Origin: JACRBK01 sp964427955
Lineage (GTDB): Bacteria > Chloroflexota > Anaerolineae > Aggregatilineales > Aggregatilineaceae
Assembly (NCBI GenBank): GCA_964427955.1
Contig: CAYRWY010000314.1
Coordinates: forward strand, 1-7,106
DNA length: 7,106 nucleotides
Direction of reading: 5' to 3'
Under the pieces are notes generated by a model. That model was not told the DNA's origin and made no database searches. It was given only the letters and a program-made list of their open reading frames with translations. The position numbers and the translations under genes were made by a program. Positions 1 through 6,506 of the stretch are shown here, in pieces (within the stretch, counting starts at the first letter, position 1; each line of letters starts with the position of its first letter).

Positions 1-1137
1 CAGCGCAATGCCCCACCCGATATAGTAGTTGAGCAGCAGCGGACGGTAGCGCCGGATGTCGGCCTCGACTTTGCGCTGGCGGTTCATGTCCGTGCGAATG
101 CGGTAGACAATCGCGCGGGCATCGTCATAGTTCTCGCGCGAGGACATCAGCAGGCTGCTGGCTTGCAGCAGTTCTTTCTGGTAGGTATCCGCCGCGCGCC
201 GGTCGCCGTACACGTTTTGGGCCAGATCCTCTTGCAGCGCCTCGATCTGCTGGCCCAGCTTGCGAATGCGGTCGTCGTCCACCAGCAGGTTGAGCAGACC
301 CTGATCGGCGTGGGTGGTATCGTCAAACAGCGTGCGCGCCGACGGGCGCTTGACCTCTTTGTTGTTGACCAGGAAGGGATCGACCAGCACCGACTCCGGC
401 GCATCCGCAGTCGATGAGCCGCCCGCACCCACTTCAATTGGCGCAGGTTCTGCCGATGCAGCCGCAGGCTCGGGTTCCTCGCCCGACAGCGGTCCGGCCC
501 ATTCTTCGGGTTCGTGCGGGATCAGCGCGTCCACTTCCGGGTGAGCCTGGTAAGAGTCGTCGTCTTGAACGCGGCGGACGACCGGTTCGCGCTCGGCCAG
601 CGGCAGCGCATCGACCGTCGGCGCCTCGCTTTCCTCGATCGCGGGGGGTGTCCAGTCTTCCTGCCACGTTGGAGACTCCTCGGCAACGTCCGGCGACCAG
701 ACGAACGTGTCCTCCGTCTCAGCCGGTGGTGGTTCATCGGGCACGACCCGCTCCAACGTTCCCGGCACGGAGGGAGCTTCCCATTGGGGCAGTTCCTCCG
801 TTCCCGTCTCATCCTTCATCCAGTTCACCAGCACTTCGTCGGGCGCAAACTCCGGGACCGGGCTGGCCGGGACAGGAACTGGAGCCGTACCGGGAGGCGG
901 AACAGGGGCCGCATAGGCCGGGGAATCCGGCGAGAAATCCAGCAGGGCTTCGGTCTCGTCGGGCGTGAGTTTCAGCGCCGCCGGGTCCACATGGCCCGGC
1001 TGCTCCGGGAGAGGCTCGGGCTTGGCGGGCACCGGGACGGCTTCGGCAGGCGGCGCCGACTCGGTCCGCTCGCCGAGCAGGATTTCGCGTCCCTTCCCCC
1101 GCAGCGTAGCTCTTGAACGCGGCTCAGGCTTGCTCAT
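1..1137 (-). CDS. Uncharacterised acidic/proline-rich, coiled-coil, probably membrane-anchored protein next to ParA (3' end off window)
   Basis: Reading leftward from the ATG at 1137-1135, the frame stays open for 379 codons to the window edge, so the gene is truncated only by the window. I recognise no named family. Residues 3-24 are basic (R7, R9, R13, K15, R17), with an LRGKGREILLGE stretch that recalls the N-terminal tail of ParB proteins. Residues about 25-255 are rich in Pro, Glu, Asp and Ala (for example PVPVPASPVPEF near residues 87-97) and are probably disordered. Residues about 260-360 become helical and charged, with heptad-like spacing (RIRKLGQQIEALQEDL, then KELLQASSLL), suggesting a coiled coil. 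From about residue 366 a hydrophobic run (LLLNYYIGWGIAL) begins at the edge and may be a membrane segment. The start overlaps the 3' end of the ParA gene by 14 bp, implying translational coupling. The best inference is a ParA partner or effector; its function is unknown. Confidence 0.8.
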   Translation of the reverse strand, partial: MSKPEPRSRATLRGKGREILLGERTESAPPAEAVPVPAKPEPLPEQPGHVDPAALKLTPDETEALLDFSPDSPAYAAPVPPPGTAPVPVPASPVPEFAPDEVLVNWMKDETGTEELPQWEAPSVPGTLERVVPDEPPPAETEDTFVWSPDVAEESPTWQEDWTPPAIEESEAPTVDALPLAEREPVVRRVQDDDSYQAHPEVDALIPHEPEEWAGPLSGEEPEPAAASAEPAPIEVGAGGSSTADAPESVLVDPFLVNNKEVKRPSARTLFDDTTHADQGLLNLLVDDDRIRKLGQQIEALQEDLAQNVYGDRRAADTYQKELLQASSLLMSSRENYDDARAIVYRIRTDMNRQRKVEADIRRYRPLLLNYYIGWGIAL

Positions 1138-1897
1138 TTCGTCCTCGCTCAATCTCTTCTGTTAAGGCCCGGTATCCCACGGCCACGGAATGCCGGGGCA
1201 AATATTCGAGTACCGACAGGCCGACGACCGGCGCTTCGGCGACCACATCGTCATAATCGATGATCGTCTTGAACATCTTGGGGCCAAAGACCGCCCGCAG
1301 CTCTTCGACCACTTCCTGACTGTGAGCAGAGTCGGCACGGTACATGGTGGCGAACAGACCCGCCAGATGCAGCGCCGGATTCAGATTGTTCTTGACGCGG
1401 ACGACCGTGTCCATCAGGGCGCGCACCCCACGCATGGCCAGATACTGGCACTGCACGGGCACCAGCAGTTCCTCCCCGGCTACCAGTCCATTCGCCGACA
1501 GCAGCCCCAGGCCAGGGGGCGTGTCGATCAGAATGTAATCGAAGGGAATGCGGCTGCGGCGCAGGGCATTGCGCAGCCGGAAGACGCGATCGGGCGCATT
1601 GGCCAGTTGAATCTCCGCCGCCGCCAGGTCGATGCTGGCCGGGATGATCACCAGGCGGGAGCGTACCGGGCGCACCAGGCGTGCCAGCGAGATCTGATCC
1701 TGGGTGAGCAGGGTATGGGTGCTCAACCGGGTGTGGTAGGAGTCGATCCCGAACGCCGCCGTCAGCCCACCCTGCGGATCGAGATCGATCAACAGCACGC
1801 GCAGGCCGCGTTCGGCCAACGCCACCCCCACATTCATCACTGAGGTTGACTTCCCTACTCCACCCTTTTGGTTGGCAACTACCAGCGTTCGTGTCAT
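1124..1897 (-). CDS. ParA/Soj-family P-loop ATPase (orphan, no ParB in window)
   Basis: This 257-residue protein is a deviant-Walker ATPase of the ParA/MinD superfamily. Such proteins dimerise on ATP, usually bind DNA non-specifically, and position chromosomes, plasmids or protein cargo. Residues 9-18 (NQKGGVGKST) form the deviant Walker A motif with the signature lysine K11 and the P-loop lysine K16. D38 and D40 in DLDPQGG form the A' motif, and ILIDTPPG at 122-129 is Walker B with D125. The C-terminal pattern, ending near GYRALTEEIE, is typical of the family. There is no N-terminal helix-turn-helix, so it is the short chromosomal/Soj-like type. GGTGGAG lies 4-5 nt before the ATG. The next gene overlaps its end by 14 bp and is not a ParB, so a role in classic chromosome segregation cannot be assumed; cargo or polar positioning is equally possible. 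Confidence 0.93.
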   Translation of the reverse strand: MTRTLVVANQKGGVGKSTSVMNVGVALAERGLRVLLIDLDPQGGLTAAFGIDSYHTRLSTHTLLTQDQISLARLVRPVRSRLVIIPASIDLAAAEIQLANAPDRVFRLRNALRRSRIPFDYILIDTPPGLGLLSANGLVAGEELLVPVQCQYLAMRGVRALMDTVVRVKNNLNPALHLAGLFATMYRADSAHSQEVVEELRAVFGPKMFKTIIDYDDVVAEAPVVGLSVLEYLPRHSVAVGYRALTEEIERGRNEQA

Positions 1898-1930
1898 GCA
1901 GCTCCACCCTGTTCGGTCATTCTCCGCGCC

Positions 1931-1939
1931 ATTATAGCA
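1931..1939 (-). promoter_or_regulatory. Extended -10 promoter of the parA operon
   Basis: Read on the minus strand this is TGCTATAAT, a consensus -10 hexamer (1936-1931) with the extended TGn element. The -35 position is poor (TTCTTT at a 17-bp spacing), as is common for extended -10 promoters. Predicted transcription would start near 1924, giving a leader of about 25-30 nt that contains the GGTGGAG ribosome binding site. Confidence 0.65.
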
Positions 1940-1962
1940 TAGGGCTGCTCACAAAAGAACTA

Positions 1963-1991
1963 TTGGCAAAGCCCGGCCATTTGCCTATAAT
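1963..1991 (+). promoter_or_regulatory. Sigma-70-type promoter of the GntR-kor operon
   Basis: TTGGCA (1963-1968) and TATAAT (1986-1991) are separated by exactly 17 bp, a near-consensus housekeeping promoter. The start point should fall near 1998, about 59 nt upstream of the regulator's ATG. The spacer holds an inverted repeat, and a 25-bp palindrome covers the predicted start and early leader, so the promoter is probably repressible. Confidence 0.75.
1965..1985. repeat. Inverted repeat GGCAAA-N9-TTTGCC in the promoter spacer
   Basis: The perfect 6-bp arms GGCAAA (1965-1970) and TTTGCC (1980-1985) flank 9 bp. The left arm overlaps the -35 hexamer and the right arm abuts the -10. The position suits a second repressor site, but arms this short could be chance. 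Confidence 0.4.
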
Positions 1992-1998
1992 CAATTAT

Positions 1999-2023
1999 AT
2001 CTGATAAATCCGATTGATCAGAT
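1999..2023. promoter_or_regulatory. 25-bp near-perfect palindrome, probable GntR operator
   Basis: The left arm ATCTGATAAATC (1999-2010) and right arm GATTGATCAGAT (2012-2023) are reverse complements at 11 of 12 positions around a central C at 2011. The only mismatch is the A at 2006. The site starts at the predicted transcription start and lies 33 bp before the ATG of a GntR/FCD regulator. Dimeric GntR proteins commonly bind palindromes of about this size next to their own genes. The assignment to this regulator is an inference from position and symmetry. Confidence 0.65.
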
Positions 2024-2056
2024 GAATAATATTAAGCACCCAAGCGTGAGGGATTT

Positions 2057-2779
2057 ATGCCCACTACCAGCCTGGACTCACCTATCCTCCATTATATTCT
2101 CGAACGCCAGATGAACGCTGGCGAGCGCCTGCCCACCATCACCGAACTGAGCACCGAGCTGGGAATCAGCGTCAGCAAGCTGCGCGAAGACCTGGCGGTC
2201 GCCAAGGCCCTCGGAGTGGTCCAGATCAGGCCGCACACGGGCACCCAGGTCCAAAAGTACTGTTTTGAACCCGCCGTCACCCTCAGCATTCTGTACGCGC
2301 TGGGACTGGATCGGAACTATTTCCAGGATTTTGCCCAGTTACGGCGAACGGTAGAGCTCGGATTCTGGCACGAGGCCGTGGCCCAGATCACGCCGGATGA
2401 TATCGCGTCCCTGCGTGATCTGATTACACGCGCCCAGGCCAAGCTCACCTGTATCCCCGTCGTGGTCCCGTTCCAGGAACACCGCGATCTGCACCTGACG
2501 TTCTTCAAGCACCTGGAGAATCCATTCGTGCAGGGCCTGTTGGAAGCCTATTGGATCACCTATGAAGCCTTTGGATTGGCCCTTTATGCCGATCTATCCC
2601 ACCATCGAGAAGTCTGGCAGTATCACGAGCGCATGGTGGACTGCGTGGCCCAGGGCGATTTCGACACCGGGTACCAGGCCCTCAAAGAGCATATGGCGTT
2701 GCTGCGCTACGTTCCGGATCAAACCAGTCAGGAGGTAACCACCGAGAATCCCGCTCCAATACATCATTTTTTTGAATAG
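2057..2779 (+). CDS. GntR-family transcriptional regulator, FadR/FCD subfamily
   Basis: This 240-residue DNA-binding regulator has the usual length for the FCD subfamily. Residues about 8-66 form the winged helix-turn-helix: GERLPTITELSTELGIS is the recognisable GntR signature, and ALGVVQIRPHTGTQV forms the wing. Residues about 75-215 are the all-helical FCD ligand domain. Its histidines H146, H190 and H212 fit the spacing of the family's metal-binding triad, but the usual Asp four residues before the first His is H142 here. The segment NPFVQGLLEAYW (155-166) is characteristic of the domain. GAGGG lies about 5 nt before the ATG. korA starts 61 nt downstream on the same strand with no terminator between, so the regulator probably controls korAB and itself through the palindrome at 1999-2023. 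Its ligand is unknown; an organic acid would fit the family and neighbours. Confidence 0.9.
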   Translation: MPTTSLDSPILHYILERQMNAGERLPTITELSTELGISVSKLREDLAVAKALGVVQIRPHTGTQVQKYCFEPAVTLSILYALGLDRNYFQDFAQLRRTVELGFWHEAVAQITPDDIASLRDLITRAQAKLTCIPVVVPFQEHRDLHLTFFKHLENPFVQGLLEAYWITYEAFGLALYADLSHHREVWQYHERMVDCVAQGDFDTGYQALKEHMALLRYVPDQTSQEVTTENPAPIHHFFE

Positions 2780-2824
2780 TTATTTGCGACCACCCGTAAA
2801 CCCTTAAAGCACAGTTGTAGTCTT

Positions 2825-2830
2825 GAGGAG
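2825..2830 (+). promoter_or_regulatory. Ribosome binding site that sets the korA start
   Basis: GAGGAG sits 10 nt before the ATG at 2841. A longer reading from TTG at 2823 is possible in frame but would overlap this site, so the ATG is preferred. No convincing -10/-35 pair was seen in the 61-bp gap (2780-2840), which favours read-through from the regulator gene. Confidence 0.6.
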
Positions 2831-2840
2831 TATAACCTTC

Positions 2841-4673
2841 ATGAGTGACGTTCAAGCCTCTCCAGTAGACTCCCTGTTCAGTGACCGGGAGCCTATCATC
2901 AATGACTTTCAAATTATGATCGCGACGGCGAACGGGTCTGGCAGCCAAACGGCCAACACCGCGCTGATGCGTGCCATCTTCCGGATGGGTATCCCGATCA
3001 ATGGCAAGAACATCTTCCCGTCCAACATCCAGGGGCTGCCCACCTGGTTCACGATCCGGGTGAGCAAAGACGGTTACATCGCCCGGCGGCCCGATTATCA
3101 CATCCTGGTCGCCATGAATATGGACTCGTTCGCCGAGGACATCAAGAACCTGTCGAGCGGCGGGGTGTGCCTGTACCCGGAAGAATGGAAAATCCAGCGC
3201 GACCGCAGCGACATTATTTACTACACCATGCCGGTTAAGGCGCTCGTCGACGAGGCTGCCAATATCCCCCCCAATCTAAAACCCTACATTGCCAACATGG
3301 TCTACGTCGGCGTCCTGGCAACCCTGCTGGAAATCGACCTCGACCAGGTGGCGTTTGCCCTGGACTTCCACTTCGACGGCAAGCCCAAGCCCGTCAACAT
3401 GAACATGGGCATCGTCAAAGCGGCTTACGAATGGGCCCAGGATCATCTCGCCAAAGTCGATCCTTACCTCGTGAAGCCCATGACCAAAACCCAGGGAATG
3501 CTGCTGCTCGACGGCAACTCTGCCGCCGCGCTGGGGGCCGTGTTTGGCGGCGTCACCGTCGCGGCCTGGTACCCGATCACCCCGTCCACCGGCCTGATCG
3601 ACGCGCTGCGCGAATATCTGGCCGACTTGCGCAAAGATCCCGAGACGGGCCAGGCGACCTACGCCGTCATCCAGGCGGAAGACGAGATCGCGGCCATTGG
3701 CACCCTCATCGGCGCGGGCTGGGCTGGCGCGCGGGCCATGACCGCCACCTCTGGTCCGGGTCTCTCGCTGATGTCCGAATTCGCCGGGTTGGCCTATTAC
3801 GTCGAGGTTCCGCTCGTGCTGTGGGATGTGCAGCGCGTGGGACCAAGCACCGGGCTGCCGACCCGCACCTCGCAGAGTGACATCCAGCAAGCCTATTTCA
3901 TGGGACATGGCGATACCAAGCACGTCCTGCTGTTCCCGAACAGCATCGAAGAAACCTTCGAGTTCGGCTGGCGCGCGTTCGACCTGGCCGACCGGCTGCA
4001 AACCCTGATCTTCGTGATGCTCGATCTCGACCTGGGCATGAACACCTGGATGGGCAAGCCGTTCGTCTATCCCGATACGCCGATGGATCGCGGCAAAGTG
4101 CTGTCCGCCGCAGACCTGGAACGGCTGGGTAGTTTCGCCCGGTATGCCGATGTGGACGGCGATGGCATCGGTTACCGCACGCTGCCCGGCACGGATCATC
4201 CGCTGGCCGCCTGGTTCGCGCGGGGAACCGGTCACAACGAAAAGGCCCAATACAGCGAACGCCCTGAAGATTGGGAAAACAATATGGCGCGCATCAGCCG
4301 GAAATTCGACACCGCCCGCGGGCTGGTCCCGCAGCCGGTGGTGGATCGCGTGGAAGGCGCCGAGGTCGGCATCATCGCGTATGGCACGACGGACGCCTGC
4401 GTCATCGAAAGCCGGGATCAACTCCGCGCGCAGGGCATCGAAACCAGCTACCTGCGGCTGCGCGCCATCCCCTTCAACGATGTCACCCGCGATTTCATCG
4501 CCCAGCATGACCGCATTTACGTCGTCGAAAACAACGTCGAGGGCCAGGTTTGCGGCCTGCTGCACATGGAATATCCCGATCTCGCTCCTCGCATCTTCCC
4601 GGTCGCCCATCTGGACGGCCTGCCGCTCACGGCGCAATGGATGACGCACGCCGTATTGGAAAAGGAACAATAA
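2841..4673 (+). CDS. korA: 2-oxoacid:ferredoxin oxidoreductase, fused gamma-alpha subunit (KorA type)
   Basis: With the beta subunit this forms a cytoplasmic enzyme that oxidatively decarboxylates a 2-oxoacid, most likely 2-oxoglutarate, to the acyl-CoA while reducing ferredoxin, or runs in reverse. The 610-residue length fits KorA proteins that carry the gamma domain at the N-terminus. Residues about 22-200 are the gamma domain, with the GSGSQTAN glycine-rich motif at 32-39. Residues about 220-415 are the alpha domain, with YPITPSTGL (244-252), QAEDEIAAIG (278-287), SGPGLSLMSE (304-313) and QRVGPSTGLPT (331-341), which are hallmarks of the family. Residues about 505-600 form the C-terminal alpha domain (VGIIAYGTTDA, then VVENNVEGQ at 561-569). 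It has only scattered cysteines (C110, C520, C571) and no ferredoxin domain. The stop is 1 nt before korB, so the two are co-translated. Substrate choice is inferred; pyruvate or branched-chain oxoacids are not excluded. Confidence 0.93.
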   Translation: MSDVQASPVDSLFSDREPIINDFQIMIATANGSGSQTANTALMRAIFRMGIPINGKNIFPSNIQGLPTWFTIRVSKDGYIARRPDYHILVAMNMDSFAEDIKNLSSGGVCLYPEEWKIQRDRSDIIYYTMPVKALVDEAANIPPNLKPYIANMVYVGVLATLLEIDLDQVAFALDFHFDGKPKPVNMNMGIVKAAYEWAQDHLAKVDPYLVKPMTKTQGMLLLDGNSAAALGAVFGGVTVAAWYPITPSTGLIDALREYLADLRKDPETGQATYAVIQAEDEIAAIGTLIGAGWAGARAMTATSGPGLSLMSEFAGLAYYVEVPLVLWDVQRVGPSTGLPTRTSQSDIQQAYFMGHGDTKHVLLFPNSIEETFEFGWRAFDLADRLQTLIFVMLDLDLGMNTWMGKPFVYPDTPMDRGKVLSAADLERLGSFARYADVDGDGIGYRTLPGTDHPLAAWFARGTGHNEKAQYSERPEDWENNMARISRKFDTARGLVPQPVVDRVEGAEVGIIAYGTTDACVIESRDQLRAQGIETSYLRLRAIPFNDVTRDFIAQHDRIYVVENNVEGQVCGLLHMEYPDLAPRIFPVAHLDGLPLTAQWMTHAVLEKEQ

Positions 4674-4674
4674 A

Positions 4675-5712
4675 ATGGCTACGCGGGTCAACAAGCTCGG
4701 ACTTCAACGCAACGATTACAAAGGGGCCAATTCGACGCTGTGCCTGGGATGCGGCCATAATTCCATCGCGAACCAGATCATCCAGGTCGCGCACGAACTG
4801 TCCCTGGAACCACACCGGGTTATCAAGTTGAGCGGGATTGGATGCTCCAGCAAATCCCCGGCCTATTTCATGAGCCGCTCGCACGGGTTCAACTCGCTGC
4901 ACGGGCGCATGGCGACCATCGCGACCGGCGCGACCACCGCCAACACCGACCTGATCGCCATCGGTGTCAGCGGTGACGGCGATACCGGCAGCATCGGCCT
5001 GGGCAATTTCAAACACATGGTTCGCCGCAATGTGCCCATCCTCTACATCGTGGAAAACAACGGGGTGTACGGCCTGACCAAAGGGCAGTTCTCGGCGACC
5101 GCCGATTACGGGCAGGAACTCAAGTACGCCGGAGTCAACGAACTGCCGCCGATTGATATCTGCCTGGAGGCGCTGGCCGCGGACGCGTCCTTCATCGCGC
5201 GGTCGTTCGCCGGGGATGCCAACCAGGTGCGGGAGCTGCTCAAGGCGGCGTTTGCGCACCGGGGCACGGCAGTGCTGGACATCATCAGCCCGTGCGTCAC
5301 CTTCAACAATCACGAGGATTCGACCAAGAGCTATCCTTACGGGAAGGTACACGAAGAGCCGCTGCAAGACATTTCCTACATTCCCGAATACGAACCGATT
5401 GAGATCGTCGGCCAGGAACCGGGCAAGATTCAGACGGTGCAGATGCACAATGGCTCGCACGTAGTCTTGAAGCAGCTCGATCCCATCCAGCACGATCCGA
5501 CCGACAAGCTGGCCGCTTTCCGCCTGTTGGAAGAAGCGCGGCAGCAGAACCAGTTCATCACCGGGCTGATCTACGTGGATCGCAATCGCCCCACCCTGGC
5601 GGAGACCAGCCACATGATCAAGGAACCGCTGGTGAGCCTGACCGAGGAGCGCACCCGCCCGCCGCGCGAAAAACTCGACCGTCTGATGAACCGCCTGATC
5701 TGCTGCGAGTAG
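4675..5712 (+). CDS. korB: 2-oxoacid:ferredoxin oxidoreductase beta subunit (KorB type)
   Basis: This 345-residue subunit carries the catalytic thiamine diphosphate and an Fe-S cluster. CLGCGH at 23-28 supplies C23 and C26; C57 (GIGCSSKSP) and C207 (IISPCVTF) complete four cysteines placed as in beta subunits that ligate one [4Fe-4S] cluster. GDGDTGSIG at 100-108, followed by VENNGVYGLTKGQ (126-138), is the Mg-thiamine diphosphate motif. The C-terminal region (about 215-345) is the usual beta-subunit extension. AAAGGA lies 8 nt before the ATG, inside the end of korA, and only one base separates the genes. No ferredoxin gene is adjacent, so the electron acceptor must be encoded elsewhere. The KorB assignment rests on this pattern and on the partner; the equivalent pyruvate enzyme subunit is the main alternative. 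Confidence 0.93.
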   Translation: MATRVNKLGLQRNDYKGANSTLCLGCGHNSIANQIIQVAHELSLEPHRVIKLSGIGCSSKSPAYFMSRSHGFNSLHGRMATIATGATTANTDLIAIGVSGDGDTGSIGLGNFKHMVRRNVPILYIVENNGVYGLTKGQFSATADYGQELKYAGVNELPPIDICLEALAADASFIARSFAGDANQVRELLKAAFAHRGTAVLDIISPCVTFNNHEDSTKSYPYGKVHEEPLQDISYIPEYEPIEIVGQEPGKIQTVQMHNGSHVVLKQLDPIQHDPTDKLAAFRLLEEARQQNQFITGLIYVDRNRPTLAETSHMIKEPLVSLTEERTRPPREKLDRLMNRLICCE

Positions 5713-5719
5713 CATCGGG

Positions 5720-5739
5720 CCGAGAAATACCGAGAAATA
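5720..5739 (+). repeat. Perfect tandem duplication of CCGAGAAATA
   Basis: The 10-bp unit CCGAGAAATA occurs twice head to tail (5720-5729 and 5730-5739), between the korB stop and the terminator hairpin. It is probably a local slippage event with no obvious role. Confidence 0.8.
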
Positions 5740-5763
5740 AAAAGGGCGCATCGACAGCGCCCT
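5738..5763 (-). terminator. Rho-independent terminator of the DUF2344 gene
   Basis: AGGGCGC (5743-5749) and GCGCCCT (5757-5763) form a perfect 7-bp GC-rich stem with a 7-nt loop. Read on the minus strand the stem runs into a T tract (complement of the A run at 5739-5743), as expected for intrinsic termination of the gene ending at 5789. On the plus strand the sequence after the stem (CACGCTTATT) lacks a U run, so korB may be terminated only weakly here. Confidence 0.8.
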
Positions 5764-5788
5764 CACGCTTATTCGACCGGGGGGCAGA

Positions 5789-6490
5789 TCACTGCCCCTC
5801 GGTGGTTTCCTCCGCAGACTCGGACGTTTCCACGAGCGACGGATCGCTCAAGAACAGGCAGCGGCGGTGAACGCGCACCGATCCCAGCTCGATCCCCATC
5901 GCGTCGAGCAGATCATCCGGGCGTGCGTTGCCTTTTTCACCCGTTTTCAGATGAGCCACCAGGGTCTCGCCGCCTTCCAGGTGCAAATCCAGGATCAAGG
6001 GGCGCAGATCGTAGGGCTTGTCTTTGCTGTTCAGGCGCTCAATCACTTCTTGAGACAACAGTGCCGCGGCGCGGGATTCGAGCAGTTCCGCTGTCACGGC
6101 GTTGTCGCCAGGCGTGATGACATATTCCGAATGCGTGACCAGGGTCGGCAGCGCCGACGACGAGATCGGGACCTCGTCCAGACTGTAAATGGGAATACCT
6201 GCCGGACTGGTCGCCGCCAGGCGCGCGATCCATGCTTCGGCGGAGTGGTCGTCCAGACGGGTGGTCAGCCAGGCGTCGAGATATTCGCTTGCGCTGGTCA
6301 GCCCCACGGCCAGCGCCGCGGCGAACTGCATACGCGGGCGGGGATTGAAGCCCTGGGTATATTCCAGGGGCAACTGGGCCCGCCGCAAAATTCGCTCCCA
6401 CGTTTTCGCCATGTCGAGGTGTCCGACGAACCGCAGAGCGCCATACTTGCCATACTTGATCCGGATGCGTTGTTGTGTGAGAGCTTTCAT
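5789..6490 (-). CDS. DUF2344 / TIGR03936-type radical SAM-linked protein
   Basis: This 233-residue protein matches the family named for its usual place beside, or fused to, B12-binding radical SAM proteins; its biochemical role is not established. The N-terminal signature is clear: RIRIKYGKYGALRFVGHLD (8-26), WERILRRAQLPLEYTQGFNP (31-50) and RPRMQFAAAL (51-60). A basic RVHRRC segment (206-211) closes the domain, and the last 19 residues form an acidic Ser/Glu/Thr tail. The signature begins only about 8 residues after the chosen ATG, which supports this start. No radical SAM gene lies beside it: upstream is a divergent sigma-factor gene, and downstream is its own terminator facing korB. It therefore appears to be transcribed alone. 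A well-spaced Shine-Dalgarno sequence is absent, and the promoter almost touches the start codon. Confidence 0.88.
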   Translation of the reverse strand: MKALTQQRIRIKYGKYGALRFVGHLDMAKTWERILRRAQLPLEYTQGFNPRPRMQFAAALAVGLTSASEYLDAWLTTRLDDHSAEAWIARLAATSPAGIPIYSLDEVPISSSALPTLVTHSEYVITPGDNAVTAELLESRAAALLSQEVIERLNSKDKPYDLRPLILDLHLEGGETLVAHLKTGEKGNARPDDLLDAMGIELGSVRVHRRCLFLSDPSLVETSESAEETTEGQ

Positions 6491-6497
6491 ACCTAAA

Positions 6498-6506
6498 ATT
6501 ATACCA
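6498..6506 (-). promoter_or_regulatory. Extended -10 promoter of the DUF2344 gene, likely leaderless
   Basis: On the minus strand this reads TGGTATAAT: a consensus -10 hexamer (6503-6498) with the TGn extension. Only 7 bp separate the hexamer from the ATG at 6490, so transcription should start at or within a base or two of the start codon. The -35 region at 17-bp spacing (TAGCCG) is weak. Confidence 0.6.

Noticed and set aside
414..1116. Plus-strand open frames of 184 and 200 codons over the left gene
   Set aside because: They are Arg/Pro/Ser-rich shadows of the minus-strand gene at 1-1137, which is open across the whole interval and coupled to parA.
1251..1907. Open frame of 218 codons in another minus-strand frame over parA
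   Set aside because: The ParA frame carries all Walker motifs in order; this one is a frame-shifted shadow.
2764..2773. T run near the end of the GntR gene as a possible terminator
   Set aside because: The run is inside the coding sequence and no stable hairpin precedes it.
2784..2812. Possible separate korA promoter starting with TTGCGA
   Set aside because: No -10-like hexamer occurs at an acceptable spacing, so read-through from the regulator promoter is more likely.
3276..4694. Long open frame (472 codons) on the minus strand, antisense to korA
   Set aside because: It lies wholly opposite the strongly supported korA. Its translation shows no recognisable motif and is rich in Gly, Arg and His, as expected for the complement of GC-biased codons.
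4627..5766. Open frame of 379 codons on the minus strand, antisense to korB
   Set aside because: It mirrors korB, whose motifs are unmistakable. No ribosome binding site or family features support it.
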